64,000 nucleotides of DNA, taken from the NCBI RefSeq assembly GCF_963664135.1, contig NZ_OY760905.1:496001-560000 (forward strand), written 5' to 3'. The DNA is from an uncultured Acetobacterium sp. (GTDB taxonomy: Bacteria > Bacillota > Clostridia > Eubacteriales > Eubacteriaceae). Position 1 is the stretch's first letter. Each line of letters begins with the position of its first letter. Below the pieces are notes generated by a model that saw only the letters and a program-made list of their open reading frames with translations, ran no database searches and was not told where the DNA came from. Shown piece by piece: positions 16,322-27,262 of the stretch. Made by a program: the position numbers and the translations under genes.

Positions 16322-16720
16322 TTAGTCTAAAAAACCGATTTTTCCTAATACTTCGGTTAATTTTTCGATATCAATCGGTTTTGAGGCATAGGCATTACAA
16401 CCATAGTCAAAAGCTGATTGGACAATCTTAGTTTCCCCTAATACAGTGGTCATAATAATTTTACACCGTTCATTTTCGTCCAGATCATTTTGTTTTTCCA
16501 AATCCCTGATTGTTTTTAACACTTTAATGCCATCGATCTTAGGCATCATAACATCCAAACAGATCAGATCGTAAGGTAATCCTTCTTTTATTGCCAAAAG
16601 ATAGGCATCGATCGCTTCCAGACCATCTACAACCAAATCGCAATCACCATATCTGTTCAGAAACTTCGATAGAAACTTTCGGCTCACCATGTCATCTTCC
16701 ACAATTAAAATACGTTTCAT
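16322..16720 (-). CDS. Single-domain response regulator (CheY-like)
   Basis: 132-aa receiver domain: acidic pair D9 D10, phosphoacceptor D56 in LICLDVMMPKIDG, Thr switch in IIMTT and Lys in ASKPID. No output domain. It lies 13 bases after the hybrid kinase at the end of the chemotaxis operon and is probably a phosphotransfer partner of that kinase's C-terminal HPt-like domain or of CheA. Confidence 0.92.
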   Translation of the reverse strand: MKRILIVEDDMVSRKFLSKFLNRYGDCDLVVDGLEAIDAYLLAIKEGLPYDLICLDVMMPKIDGIKVLKTIRDLEKQNDLDENERCKIIMTTVLGETKIVQSAFDYGCNAYASKPIDIEKLTEVLGKIGFLD

Positions 16721-16733
16721 TGTTCTTCTCCCA

Positions 16734-19700
16734 CTATTTGCAGTTATTCATCATCAACCATATTTGTTCGATGCGTTCAAGATAATCCGAAACATTTTCA
16801 ATACGATCTTTTCGAATTTCCAATTCCATTTTAAAAACCAGGTTTTTTAATTCCTCTGCATTCATTCTCTCGAAGATCCCTTTTAATTGATGAGCGATTA
16901 CTTCCATCAACATGTAATTTCCTTGATCCATAATTGTTTTCAGGTTTTTTATTTTTAGGTCAACTTCCTGTTTTTCTGAATCATCCACGGTTAAACACGT
17001 TGATGGATCAGATTCAGTTCTACCATTTTCTTTTTTTTGTAAGTCTCTGATCATATCTTGAAGCATTTCAGTTTTTGATTTATCCAGGTTATTGAGATAT
17101 TTTTTTAAAAGTATTTGCATTTGATGTCGGTCTAACGGCTTTGATAAATAACCATCCATCCCACTGGCCTTAAAAATAGCTTCATCACCTTTAAGAGCAA
17201 ACGCTGTTAGGGCAATAATGGGCGTGGTTAAATTCAATGAATTTTCCAGCTCATCAAACTTAAAATGCCGTTCCGTTTTTTTCTCTACACCACGAATAAT
17301 CTGAGTCGCTTTAATCCCATCCATCACAGGCATTTGCACATCCATGAGGATGATATCGTACTTCTTTTTAGAAGCTCTTTTGACCCCTTCCACGCCATTT
17401 GCAGCCATATCGACATCAGCACCAAAACTTTCAAGCATCTTACAGATAACAATTTGATTGACCCGATCATCTTCAACCAACAAAACGCGACTCCCTGAAA
17501 AACTAACATCAGGATTTGTATTAACTGCTGTTTCACTTGGTTTTTTTGTTATCACCATAGGCAGACGAATGATAAAAGTGCTACCTGTTCCTAGCTGACT
17601 AGTGAAGGATACTGTTCCACCCATCATTTCAATAAGTTGTTTAGTGATCACCAGTCCCAAACCAGTACCACCATATTCTCTTGTATAAGAGCCATCAATC
17701 TGCGTAAAACTCTTAAACAGCATGGAATAATTTTCAGGATCAATGCCAATTCCAGTATCGGTTACGGAAATTTCCTGGATTACTTCATCTGTTTTATTTT
17801 CGATTAATTTCTGATTAACAAAGACTTTAATTGATCCTTCATTTGTGAATTTTATGGCATTACTAATCAGATTATTTAAAATCTGTTTGAGCCTCATACT
17901 GTCTCCAATAACATAAAATGATACTAGATTCTGATAATCTACGGAAATATTTAGGCATTTTTCAAAAGCGTGCTTTTTATGGGTTTTAATCGTCGATTCA
18001 ATGAGATCCATCAGGTTAAAGCTCAGCGGATTAATCATTAGTTTTCCGGCTTCAATTTTTGCAAAATCCAAAATATCATTAATAATATTAATTAACGATT
18101 GGACACAGCCTTTTGCGGTTCTCAAGTTATCTTGCTGTTCCTCTGACAGCGGTTCCAGAGCCGTTAAGTCAATCATACCAACGATTCCATTAAGAGGTGT
18201 TCGGATTTCATGGCTCATATTTGCCAAAAATTCACTTTTGGCTCGATTGGCTTCTTCTGATCGTTCTATGGCTAATATCAGCTTCAGTTCCGTCTTTTTT
18301 TTCAAGTCTACATCTGAAGCCAAGATCGCAATATAGCCACTTTCAGGGCTATAGATTGAGCCTTCTACCCAACGGTTTAATTTTCTCAGATAGTATTCTT
18401 CAATATGTACATTTTTACCTTGAACGAGTACTTCTTTAAAGCGATTTAAAAGTCCCTGTCTTTCGACTTTCTCAAGAAAACCCATTTCAGATAATTTATG
18501 CCCGACTACATCATCGCGTTTAGATTCAAACAGTTTTTCTGTAGCCAGATTCATTTCCACGAGTACGGCATCAATCAGATTTTTGTCATCATCAAATAGC
18601 GCTTTGTAATAAGAAATGCTACTCTCCATGTATTTAAAAAGAGAGAAGTATTTTTTTTGACTTTTAATAAATAGTTCTTCGGCAAATCGCTCATCATTAA
18701 TGTCTAAAAACAAACCAATCATTCCAGCATATTCGTGATTTTTATCAAAATAAGGTCTTCCCATTCCTCGGAAAGTTCGAAAGATATTTTCAGGTGATAG
18801 AAGATCCAGTTCAATATCGAAATAGGTTTCCTCTCTAAGCGATAGTTCCAACGTATCAATAAATCGCTGATGATCCTCCGGTTTCATATGAAATCGCAAC
18901 GCTTCTAAAAAAGATTCTCTGGTGATTTTCATAAATGTTTTGAATGTTTGGTTGATAAAATCACAATGATGATCATGATCGATCCGATAAATCATAACTG
19001 GCAAGCTATCTAATATCGAAAGACTGGACTCACGGGCTTCTTTCAAACTTTTTTCATAATAAATCTGTTCGGTAACGTCTTCCATTGTAATGATATACTC
19101 TGAATTGCTAAATGTTATTACTGGTAAGACACTAACATTTAAAAAGTGTGTTTGTTGTTTGCTTTCATTTAAAAATTTCACTTTAATCGATCTGTCTCTG
19201 ATCGTTTTTTTATCTTTGATAACTTTGTTGACAATTTTCCTGATACTGCAAAATTTGCAATTTAACGAATAGCCACACCCATCATCCACGCTGAAAACAC
19301 ATCCCATTGCATCACCAAAAGCTTTTCCGATCACCATTGATTCTTCAAGATTAAAAGTTTTTAAAAAAGCACGGTTGACACGTTGAATTATAAACACATC
19401 ATCAATAACCAACATATTTGTCGGCAATAGATCAAACATCATTTTTAAGTTATTTCGCTCGTTCTTGATTGTATTTTCAGCTTCAATAATTCTAGAAATA
19501 TCCCGAAAAACAACAACTTTTCCCATATATTCCAAATTATCTGACAACAGCGGTGACAAATGGGCTGACAAGTAACATTTTTCACCGTTAGGTTTTAAAT
19601 AAAACGAAGCTCTGGGTAATCCAACACTTGCCAACATGTGATCATCTTTATCGTCTTTCCAGAATTGCACAGGAGCATCGTGCCCATCTCGAAATATTTT

Positions 19701-19889
19701 AAATACATCTTGAAACGACTTTCCTAGAATTTCAGACAACGACAGGCCAAGAATTTTCAGTGCTTCGGCATTTGCAAAATCCAACCGATCATCCATTTCA
19801 CAGGTCATGATTGCGTCGCCAGCACTGTTGAGTGTTGATACCAACCATGCTTTATCTTTGTTTATGATTTGTTCTCTCATTTCGTCCAT
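16734..19889 (-). CDS. Large hybrid sensor histidine kinase (multi-PAS, HisKA, ATPase, receiver, HPt-like)
   Basis: About 1050 aa, no membrane helix. Four PAS-like domains occupy roughly 10-540. Then come the H box FLANMSHEIRTPLNG, the N box LKQILNNLISNAIKFT, DTGIGID and GGTGLGLVI. A receiver follows (VLLVEDD, ILMDVQMPVMDG), then a C-terminal phosphotransfer-like helix bundle with AHQLKG. The second PAS contains C-x7-C-x5-C-x2-C (GCVFSVDDGC...CKFC), a possible metal or Fe-S site. ATG 19889 follows GGAGAAACAG closely and is preferred; ATG 19901 is the alternative. It is a soluble phosphorelay kinase, probably linked to the adjoining receiver. Confidence 0.9.
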   Translation of the reverse strand: MDEMREQIINKDKAWLVSTLNSAGDAIMTCEMDDRLDFANAEALKILGLSLSEILGKSFQDVFKIFRDGHDAPVQFWKDDKDDHMLASVGLPRASFYLKPNGEKCYLSAHLSPLLSDNLEYMGKVVVFRDISRIIEAENTIKNERNNLKMMFDLLPTNMLVIDDVFIIQRVNRAFLKTFNLEESMVIGKAFGDAMGCVFSVDDGCGYSLNCKFCSIRKIVNKVIKDKKTIRDRSIKVKFLNESKQQTHFLNVSVLPVITFSNSEYIITMEDVTEQIYYEKSLKEARESSLSILDSLPVMIYRIDHDHHCDFINQTFKTFMKITRESFLEALRFHMKPEDHQRFIDTLELSLREETYFDIELDLLSPENIFRTFRGMGRPYFDKNHEYAGMIGLFLDINDERFAEELFIKSQKKYFSLFKYMESSISYYKALFDDDKNLIDAVLVEMNLATEKLFESKRDDVVGHKLSEMGFLEKVERQGLLNRFKEVLVQGKNVHIEEYYLRKLNRWVEGSIYSPESGYIAILASDVDLKKKTELKLILAIERSEEANRAKSEFLANMSHEIRTPLNGIVGMIDLTALEPLSEEQQDNLRTAKGCVQSLINIINDILDFAKIEAGKLMINPLSFNLMDLIESTIKTHKKHAFEKCLNISVDYQNLVSFYVIGDSMRLKQILNNLISNAIKFTNEGSIKVFVNQKLIENKTDEVIQEISVTDTGIGIDPENYSMLFKSFTQIDGSYTREYGGTGLGLVITKQLIEMMGGTVSFTSQLGTGSTFIIRLPMVITKKPSETAVNTNPDVSFSGSRVLLVEDDRVNQIVICKMLESFGADVDMAANGVEGVKRASKKKYDIILMDVQMPVMDGIKATQIIRGVEKKTERHFKFDELENSLNLTTPIIALTAFALKGDEAIFKASGMDGYLSKPLDRHQMQILLKKYLNNLDKSKTEMLQDMIRDLQKKENGRTESDPSTCLTVDDSEKQEVDLKIKNLKTIMDQGNYMLMEVIAHQLKGIFERMNAEELKNLVFKMELEIRKDRIENVSDYLERIEQIWLMMNNCK

Positions 19890-19987
19890 CTGTTTCTCCA
19901 TGAAACTCTTATTTCCAAACTATGACCGGGTCTTCTTTTTATAATCCATTGAATAACTTAGTTAAATTTTCTTGAATGATTAAATTT

Positions 19988-21712
19988 TTAATATTTTCCA
20001 AATTCATCATCGCTGAGGATGATTTTCTTACTTGCTGGTATATAACTACCCTCAGTGGATCTCTTTTTCACCGCTTGGCGATTTTGTTCTTTCATATTTT
20101 CAAACATTCGCATCATCTCAGGAGTAAGGTTTTCATAACTTTCTGCGCCCATGAATCCACCTCGTTTTAATTTAAAGCGGGATACCTGTTCTTTAAGCAT
20201 TTCAGCCTGGCTCGCCAATTCTTCACTGGCTGCAGCAGTTTCTTGTGATGTAGCCGATGTTGACTGCACAACGTTAGCAATTTGGGTAACGCCTTGATTA
20301 ATCTGGTCCACGCCAATAGCCTGTTCATTTGATGCAACCGAAATATTATTGATTAAGGCATATACTTTTTCAATGGATTCTACAATTTGGACGAGAGCAG
20401 TAGCCGTTTCGTTTGCGATTTTTGTTCCGCCTTCAACTTTTTTGATTGAACCTTCAATGAGAGCGGTCGTTTCCTTGGCGGCACTAGCTGATCGTGCGGC
20501 AAGATTTCGGACTTCGACGGCAACCACAGCAAAACCTTTTCCATTTTGACCAGCTTTGGCTGCTTCTACCGCAGCATTTAGCGCCAGAATATTTGTTTGG
20601 AATGCGATCTCATCAATCACTTTAATAATTTTAGAGATATTATTGGAGGATTCGCTGATGTCTTCCATAGAACCTAACATTTGTTGCATTCGGGCATTGC
20701 CCTGGTTGGCATTGTCTTTGGTATTCTCCGCTAATCTATTTGCCTGTTCTGCATTTTCAGCATTAAGCCTTGTCTGAGAGGCAATTTCTTCGATGGATGC
20801 TGTAAGTTCTTCAATCGAACTGGCCTGCTCGGTGGCGCCCTGAGAAAGGGAAATACTGGAATCTGAAACCTGTCTGGATCCGGAGGCTACCTGTTCAGTT
20901 GCTTCGTTGATATTGACCATAACCTCGTTAATATTTGCCGCCATGCGATTAAATGCACCGGCTAAATCCCCCATCTCGTCTTTGGTATTGATGTCAATGG
21001 TCACGTCCAGATCCCCGTCTGCCATACGTTTCGAGGCATCCACCATTTTATGAACCGGTTTTTTAATGGTTGAAGCAATGAAGATACCCAAAAGGATTGA
21101 TAAAATCATACCGATGATAATTAAAACAATAGTCATGAAGGTAGATGAACTGGCAATGGCGGAATTTCCAGCAGCGGTTTCCTCAGCTACCTGTAGCTTG
21201 ATTTCGATCATCCGGGCAATATCGCTTTCCATCTGGGTTGCAGCACTGTTATAGTCACCATTTTTCATCAGCGCAATGGCGTCTGCCTGTTTTCCTTGTC
21301 TAACAAGGGTGACAATCTCTGCTTCAGCCTTATTCATTTTTTCTTTTTGAGTAATGGCGCTTTCTACCAGTTTTTTCCCTTCTTCGGAGATCAATGTTGT
21401 TTGAAAGCTCTGCATATTGATATCGAATTCTGTATTTTTTTCCTGAATACTGGCTTCAAGCCGCGATATTTCGTCACCGTTTCCAGATAAAATGATGGCA
21501 TCCACATTATTCGTAATCCCCTTATATGCATCGACAATATAAATAAGCTCACCCAGAGGAACCGTCATTTTTTGATAGAGATAGGTATCCTGACGATTCA
21601 CCGTCTGGATATTGATCACCCCCATCACACCGATTCCACCAGCAATCAATGCAACCACAATAAAACCGAGAATCAACTTTGTTCCAATTTTTAAATTATA
21701 AAACCATTTCAT
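19988..21712 (-). CDS. Methyl-accepting chemotaxis protein (membrane chemoreceptor)
   Basis: 574 aa. It has a membrane helix at about 11-31, a four-helix-bundle ligand domain with periplasm-facing topology, a second helix (about 185-208), a HAMP domain ([20 protein letters not shown]) and the conserved signalling hairpin ([21 protein letters not shown]). It senses an unknown ligand and controls CheA. Five bases separate it from cheW, so the two are cotranscribed. No terminal pentapeptide tether was seen. Confidence 0.95.
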   Translation of the reverse strand: MKWFYNLKIGTKLILGFIVVALIAGGIGVMGVINIQTVNRQDTYLYQKMTVPLGELIYIVDAYKGITNNVDAIILSGNGDEISRLEASIQEKNTEFDINMQSFQTTLISEEGKKLVESAITQKEKMNKAEAEIVTLVRQGKQADAIALMKNGDYNSAATQMESDIARMIEIKLQVAEETAAGNSAIASSSTFMTIVLIIIGMILSILLGIFIASTIKKPVHKMVDASKRMADGDLDVTIDINTKDEMGDLAGAFNRMAANINEVMVNINEATEQVASGSRQVSDSSISLSQGATEQASSIEELTASIEEIASQTRLNAENAEQANRLAENTKDNANQGNARMQQMLGSMEDISESSNNISKIIKVIDEIAFQTNILALNAAVEAAKAGQNGKGFAVVAVEVRNLAARSASAAKETTALIEGSIKKVEGGTKIANETATALVQIVESIEKVYALINNISVASNEQAIGVDQINQGVTQIANVVQSTSATSQETAAASEELASQAEMLKEQVSRFKLKRGGFMGAESYENLTPEMMRMFENMKEQNRQAVKKRSTEGSYIPASKKIILSDDEFGKY

Positions 21713-21717
21713 CTCTA

Positions 21718-22218
21718 TTACCTCTCATCTTTCTCATTATTTAGAATTTCAATTTCCTGATTGGATAGTAGCTTGTCACAGTCGAGTAGTAATTTGACTT
21801 CATTTCCTGCCTTACCGATGCTTTTGATAAATTGATTGGAGACTCCCGAGCTAAGCATGGGCTGTTCAATGATATCCTCCTCTTCAAAAGAGATCACCTC
21901 GGAAACACTGTCCACAATCAAACCGACGGTATTTTCCAATACATCAATGACTATTACACAGGATCGTTCATCATAATCCACAAATTCTTTTTGAAACCTG
22001 AGGCGCATATCCATTAACGGAATAATCCGGCCTCTGAGGTTGAAAATTCCTCGTACATAAGCTGGTAACTCTGGAACTTCCGTAAACGGCAAAATGCCAA
22101 TAATTTCGGTGACATATCCGATCCATAACCCGTAATACTCATTGGCCAGTTCAAAGGTGAGATACATCCCTTTCTGGTCATCATCCTGATCAATCTCTTC
22201 AGTCAGGTCTTTTACCAT
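21718..22218 (-). CDS. cheW: Chemotaxis coupling protein CheW
   Basis: 166 aa. CheW links receptors to CheA. Typical segments are [35 protein letters not shown] and [22 protein letters not shown] precedes ATG 22218. It lies between cheA and the MCP gene. Confidence 0.95.
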   Translation of the reverse strand: MVKDLTEEIDQDDDQKGMYLTFELANEYYGLWIGYVTEIIGILPFTEVPELPAYVRGIFNLRGRIIPLMDMRLRFQKEFVDYDERSCVIVIDVLENTVGLIVDSVSEVISFEEEDIIEQPMLSSGVSNQFIKSIGKAGNEVKLLLDCDKLLSNQEIEILNNEKDER

Positions 22219-22386
22219 ATTCTCAACTCCTATCTATGGAATTATTATCTATATTTCTAAGCCTGAAACTAAAAACGCATCGTGCTCTGCTGCTTGTTCA
22301 TACTGGAAATTTCTTAACACTAAGGCGAATAGTTTCTAAATTGTTTCACATGATAATGGTAATAGCATTTATCTAAACGATATCCG

Positions 22387-24540
22387 CTACTGCACACGCA
22401 AGCCTGTTAAACCACTGATGTCCATGATCAGACTGATGCTGCCGTCCGGGAGAAGGGTACAGCCAGCTAGTCCAAGAATTTTTTTCATTGAATTGACATA
22501 ATTAGGAAGTGATTTAACAACCGCCTGCTGTTGCCCTAAAAGCTCATCGGCAAATACGCAGATCACCTTTTCTTCTTGCTCCACCATTATCAGAATTCCC
22601 TTGGTCAGATCTGTTTCTGCATTTTTGATATGATAGTGTTTATGTAGTCTCAAAATCGGGAAACATTGTCCTCTGATCATGACCATTTCATTGTTGTCCG
22701 GATCCATCATGCAGTCTTTTTCATCTGGTCGGAAAGATTCGGAAATGGTGGTGATCGGGATGGTGTAACGGGATTTTCCTACCCGGATATTCATGCCTTC
22801 CACAATGGCTAGTGTTAATGGAATTTTTAAGATAATGGTCGTGCCCTGGTCCATTTCACTATCAACCAACACGGTACCACCGACCTCTTCCAGATTTTTT
22901 GTCACCACATCCATACCAACCCCTCGGCCAGAAAATTCAGTGATGCTTTCTTTGGTGGAAAACCCAGGCAGAAGGATCAGCTTAAAAATTTCCCGGTCAC
23001 TCATTTCTTCCTCGGGTTTTGTTAAAAGATCATTTTGCCGTGCTTTTTCGAGAATGCGGTCTTTATTCAGACCTCGGCCATCATCTTTGATAACAATAAG
23101 CACATCACTGCCTACATTTTTTGCCTCCAGAATAATATGCCCTACTTTCTCCTTGCCTTTGGCCAGCCGTTCTTCTTCAGCTTCAATGCCATGATCAATG
23201 GCATTTCGGATGATATGCATCAAGGGATCGGAGATATGCTCAATAATGTTCTTATCCACTTCAGTTTCTTCACCGTAGAGATCCAGTACCACTTCCCGGT
23301 TCAGCTTTTTACACATATCCCGGACAATTCGGTTCATTTTCACAAAGGTAGTTGATAGTGGGACCATTCGAATTGCCATCACCATGTCCTGAAGTTCCAC
23401 CGTGATCTTATGAAGCTCAATCGAAGCCTTGTGAAAATTTTCCGACTGAATGACCTCCACCTCCGGACATTGGGTAACCATCGATTCGGTAATCATCAGT
23501 TCACCTACCAGATTCATGAGATTATCCAATTTGTCGACGTTGACGCTGATCATTTTCTGAGTTGCTGCAACATTGTTTTTCTGAGTTTCCTCGGAAAAAG
23601 CAGCGGGTGCCAAGGGGATCTCTGGCTTGTGTATTTCATTGTTAGCCAAGGTAAAGTTTTCTTTCGGTTGCACCTGATTCTGTGCCTTTCGGAATGGATC
23701 CATCTGTTCCTCTTCAATTTCCCTAAAAAGCAGCTGTTCAATGTAAATAATGTTTTCAAAATGAGCCTTGATCTCTTCATAACCTATTTCTGTTTTTAAA
23801 TAGATTTCAAATCCATTTTCACGGATATAAGCCGCCGTTTCGGGATTTTCAGCAATGTCTGCCGGTAAATAATAGACCTCTTCGACCAGCTCTGCCAGTC
23901 CAAAAACCAGCGTGTAAGCTCGAATATTCTCCATTGTGCAATCGTCTTCATAACGAATAATAACCTGATAGCATGAACCTTCTGACATGGCTTCTGATTC
24001 GTTTTTCGGTTGGTCTTTTTCAGTTGCCAACCCCTGTTTCTTTTCCTGAGGAATATAGTACTGCTGTTTTTTGGAGTTGTTTTTGTTTTGGGTGTCTTCT
24101 TCACCAAAGAGACGACGCAATTCATCAAGGAATAGTTTTAGAGAATCTATGAGAAAGGCCGGGTCCCCGTCAACATCATTGTTGTTTGTAATTTTATTGA
24201 TCTCTGCCTTAATGAAATCCACACATTCCAAGACCAGATCAGACACCGCCGAAAAATCCAGTCCCTGTGGTTTTTGCTCCCGGATGAAGTAAAAAATATC
24301 CTCCATCGCGTGAGCGACCGTTTCGATGTTATTAAACAACATCATTGCTGATGAGCCCTTTATGGTATGCATAAACCGAAAGATCTCGCTGACATCGTCG
24401 GGTGTAAATCCACCGCTTTTTTCGCTGCAAATAATAACTTGCTCCAGCTGTTCAAGATTTTGGGTTGTTTCAAAGATGTATACCTCCATCATCGGCTCGT
24501 TTTCGAAATTTTTTGTCACTTTCGTCACCTCATTTGACAT
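22387..24540 (-). CDS. cheA: Chemotaxis histidine kinase CheA
   Basis: 717 aa. P1 phosphotransfer domain with His58 in MHTIKGSSAM. A linker region holds possible P2-like domains. P3 dimerisation begins near MISVNVDKLDNLMNLVGELM. The ATPase shows DPLMHIIRNAIDHGIE, DDGRGL and FSGRGVGMDVV, and a CheW-like P5 region ends ...DISGLTGLRVQ. It autophosphorylates and passes phosphate to CheY-type receivers. First gene of the cheA-cheW-mcp-kinase-receiver run. The gene-free 24541-24847 shows no clear promoter. Confidence 0.95.
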   Translation of the reverse strand: MSNEVTKVTKNFENEPMMEVYIFETTQNLEQLEQVIICSEKSGGFTPDDVSEIFRFMHTIKGSSAMMLFNNIETVAHAMEDIFYFIREQKPQGLDFSAVSDLVLECVDFIKAEINKITNNNDVDGDPAFLIDSLKLFLDELRRLFGEEDTQNKNNSKKQQYYIPQEKKQGLATEKDQPKNESEAMSEGSCYQVIIRYEDDCTMENIRAYTLVFGLAELVEEVYYLPADIAENPETAAYIRENGFEIYLKTEIGYEEIKAHFENIIYIEQLLFREIEEEQMDPFRKAQNQVQPKENFTLANNEIHKPEIPLAPAAFSEETQKNNVAATQKMISVNVDKLDNLMNLVGELMITESMVTQCPEVEVIQSENFHKASIELHKITVELQDMVMAIRMVPLSTTFVKMNRIVRDMCKKLNREVVLDLYGEETEVDKNIIEHISDPLMHIIRNAIDHGIEAEEERLAKGKEKVGHIILEAKNVGSDVLIVIKDDGRGLNKDRILEKARQNDLLTKPEEEMSDREIFKLILLPGFSTKESITEFSGRGVGMDVVTKNLEEVGGTVLVDSEMDQGTTIILKIPLTLAIVEGMNIRVGKSRYTIPITTISESFRPDEKDCMMDPDNNEMVMIRGQCFPILRLHKHYHIKNAETDLTKGILIMVEQEEKVICVFADELLGQQQAVVKSLPNYVNSMKKILGLAGCTLLPDGSISLIMDISGLTGLRVQ

Positions 24541-24847
24541 CGGATTTTTCTTTTAAACTATTTTAATATTCTTCAGCCTACAATTCCCCAGTTCCATTTA
24601 AATTAAACATCTGCTAATTTTAAGTACTAGGCAGCCTTATCAAATATTGCGTAGCTACTCTTAGACCCAGTAAGGATCCATTCCCTGTTTTTTATACACA
24701 TATTTATTCATTTTAAACAAAAAAAATGATTTGGTCGTTCATTTTTCGAATATTTCAGTAATAAAAGTCCAAACCATCATCCATAATGAGGCTAGCTCAT
24801 CGCTTACTAAGATTCTTTATCCAACTTCAATTCGGTTATCAAAAAAC

Positions 24848-24906
24848 AAAAAGGCGCATCTCTAACCGGATCTCTTAAAATCGATCCGATTGAAAAACGC
24901 CTTTTT
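24848..24906 (-). terminator. Terminator after the soluble MCP gene
   Basis: AAAAAGGCG pairs with CGCCTTTTT, and inside it ACCGGATC pairs with GATCCGAT. It separates the FIST/MCP pair from cheA. Confidence 0.8.
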
Positions 24907-25023
24907 CTGATTACATTAAATTGTAGCAACTTTCAAATTCGTTTTAAAATTAACCTGTAATCGGTGAGCTTATTGAGTAACAATCTTAATCAAAATATTT
25001 TTCCGACCAGACTTTATGGACGA

Positions 25024-25980
25024 TTAGTCCTTTACTAATTCTATCAGCATATTCTCCATTTGCTGTAAGAAATCGATGACGCTACAGATAATGCTGGATT
25101 TTTTGCTCATTTTTTCATTTAGATTTTCTATTTTTTCACCAAAAGAATCAACAACTGCTGAAATAGCTCCAAAGCCTTCTGCCGCTCCATTGATTCTGTC
25201 GCTTGTTGTATCAATATCTTTGATAATCTGTTTGCTGAAATTTTTCACTTCATCCGTGCATTCATTAACTTGTTCAATATTCTTTTTAACATCGTTAACT
25301 TTTTGCAAATTTGTGACACTCGTTGATTTTGACGCCTGAATTTCAGAATTCACATCTTTGATACTTTTAAATAATGCCTTAACGCTGTCATCAATGCCAT
25401 CTACCATTTCTTTTGTTGAGGTAGATAATATTCGCATTTGCTGCGCAACAACCGCAAAAGCTCTGCCTGCTTCTCCAGCGCGTTCTGCCTCAATGGACGC
25501 ATTAAAAGCCAGTAAATTTGATTGCATGGCAATGCCATTAATGCCGTTGGACATATTCTTAATATTTGAAAAATCCCTTTCCAATTGTTGAAATACCTCG
25601 GCAATGGTATCCAATTGCTGATTGGTATATAAAATATTATCTGCCAATTCTGTAACATTTATTTCAGTCTGACTAATCACCACATCAGAACTATCAATCA
25701 CATCATTAATCTGATTGGCATAGGAACTGAAATTTTTAAAATCATCATTGATGTTGGTAGTCATTTCGCTGATGTTGGTGATCTGTGAATAGGTATGGGC
25801 TACATCGTCCATATAGTTGGAAACTTCAACTTCTTCCTGCATCAGCAGTTCAATTTTTTCTTCAATATGTTTGACGCCAAACTGAATACTTTTTTCCATG
25901 GTTTTATCACCCTTTTGAGCAACAAACACCGCATCATTTATGTTGTTGTTATTCACACAATTATTTTCTAACAAGTTCAT
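25024..25980 (-). CDS. Soluble methyl-accepting-type signalling protein
   Basis: About 318 aa with no transmembrane helix. Residues about 60-300 form an MCP signalling coiled coil with the hairpin tip MQSNLLAFNASIEAERAG followed by GRAFAVVAQQM. It has no recognised sensor domain of its own. It starts 11 bases after the FIST-domain gene, so the pair probably forms a split receptor in which FIST supplies sensing. ATG 25980 is chosen with AAGGG eight bases upstream; a TTG at 25986 is too close to that site. Confidence 0.88.
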   Translation of the reverse strand: MNLLENNCVNNNNINDAVFVAQKGDKTMEKSIQFGVKHIEEKIELLMQEEVEVSNYMDDVAHTYSQITNISEMTTNINDDFKNFSSYANQINDVIDSSDVVISQTEINVTELADNILYTNQQLDTIAEVFQQLERDFSNIKNMSNGINGIAMQSNLLAFNASIEAERAGEAGRAFAVVAQQMRILSTSTKEMVDGIDDSVKALFKSIKDVNSEIQASKSTSVTNLQKVNDVKKNIEQVNECTDEVKNFSKQIIKDIDTTSDRINGAAEGFGAISAVVDSFGEKIENLNEKMSKKSSIICSVIDFLQQMENMLIELVKD

Positions 25981-25991
25981 CTCCAATTCCC

Positions 25992-27092
25992 TTACTCAAA
26001 TACAGCCAGAACCATGGTTTGATTAAAATGCTGCTCGTTCAACTGTTCGCCATATCCTGCAAATCCGACATAATTTCCCACTTGACTGCCTACGTTGGTG
26101 GCGAAATTATTTAAATCATTATTGGATTCAAAGAGCATCGATCGGGCCAGACAATTAACCATTAATGTCAAACTCGGCCTGCTGCATTCCTGCCGCACTT
26201 GATTCAAGGTTTTCTGAAGGACTGTTTTATAATCATCGGGCTCCAGTAAAACCATTTGTGAATTATTATAAATTCTGGCATGATATTCCATTCCGCTGCC
26301 ATTGACAACCTGGTTGTTGGCAACAATGAACATCTCGTTCCCAATGATGCGTCCCAAAGGATAACTATCCAGATATTTAGGCAGTTCGCTGACGTTGATC
26401 CCTAATGCATTGGCCATGACCTTGGCGGCTGGTTTATGATCATATTCATAAACGATGCGTTTCCGCACATCTACCTTGGTGGATTTAAAATAATGCTTGG
26501 TTGGCTTGTAGATATTTTCGCGGTATAATCTGATCTTTCCGCCCAGATTTTCAATAATCACAAAAACGCAGGCATTTTGATAGATCGCACCGTTTAAAGC
26601 AACGATTGTTTTTTCTGCCCGTCCTCGATCCCCGGAGGAACCTCCGAAAACCGGTATTTTCTTTTTCGACAACACTGCGTTTAGAGTTGACAATACTAAT
26701 TCCTCACAACTGATCAGAGCACTAGCAAACTCCAGGCAGATGGTGTTCTCCGGCTTTTTAAACTGTGCTGCGCATTTTTCAACCTGTTCCACATATTTCA
26801 GCGGATACACATCTGCATCTTCCAATAATCCGGCTTCACACTTAATGCCGTCTTCAAAACCGATAACCATCAGCGTTTCTTTATAGGCACCTTCTTTACA
26901 GAATGCTGCAAAGGTGGTGGCTCCCATTGATACGGCATCAGGATAATTGGCTTGAATTCTGCTGGCATAATGTGAGAAATCATCAACACCTGAAAAGAAT
27001 AAAATTAACTTGGGGTTTTTCAGCTGGCCAGTTGCCTCCCGGATGGCGTCAGCTGGATTACTATTACTACTTTTTCCAATCTTATAATTCAT
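25992..27092 (-). CDS. FIST-domain sensor protein
   Basis: 366 aa with FIST N and FIST C domains (LILFFSGVDDFSHYASRIQ, VFGGSSGDRGRAEKTIV, the C-terminal VGSQVGNYVGFAGYGEQ). FIST domains occur in signalling proteins and are proposed to bind small molecules such as amino acids. GGGAG lies five bases before ATG 27092. Operonic with the soluble MCP, pointing to chemotactic signalling. The ligand is unknown. Confidence 0.85.
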   Translation of the reverse strand: MNYKIGKSSNSNPADAIREATGQLKNPKLILFFSGVDDFSHYASRIQANYPDAVSMGATTFAAFCKEGAYKETLMVIGFEDGIKCEAGLLEDADVYPLKYVEQVEKCAAQFKKPENTICLEFASALISCEELVLSTLNAVLSKKKIPVFGGSSGDRGRAEKTIVALNGAIYQNACVFVIIENLGGKIRLYRENIYKPTKHYFKSTKVDVRKRIVYEYDHKPAAKVMANALGINVSELPKYLDSYPLGRIIGNEMFIVANNQVVNGSGMEYHARIYNNSQMVLLEPDDYKTVLQKTLNQVRQECSRPSLTLMVNCLARSMLFESNNDLNNFATNVGSQVGNYVGFAGYGEQLNEQHFNQTMVLAVFE

Positions 27093-27208
27093 CGTTACTC
27101 CCTTTCGCATAATTTAAATGTCAATAAATAAATTACATAGAGTTAATGTTACACTAATTCAATTATTCATGCAATCCAAGAATTGTAAAATCCTAAAAAT
27201 TTTCAAAG

Positions 27209-27262
27209 AAAAAACTCAAATAAATAGCGATTCTAGTGAATCGCTGTATATTTGAGTTTAAG
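27209..27262 (-). terminator. Terminator downstream of arr
   Basis: AAACTCAAATA/TATTTGAGTTT (27212-27222, 27249-27259) encloses AGCGATTC/GAATCGCT. It is a strong two-tier hairpin. Confidence 0.75.

Noticed and set aside
23410..23799. 129-codon open frame opposite cheA
   Set aside because: Antisense to the conserved CheA sequence; low-complexity product.
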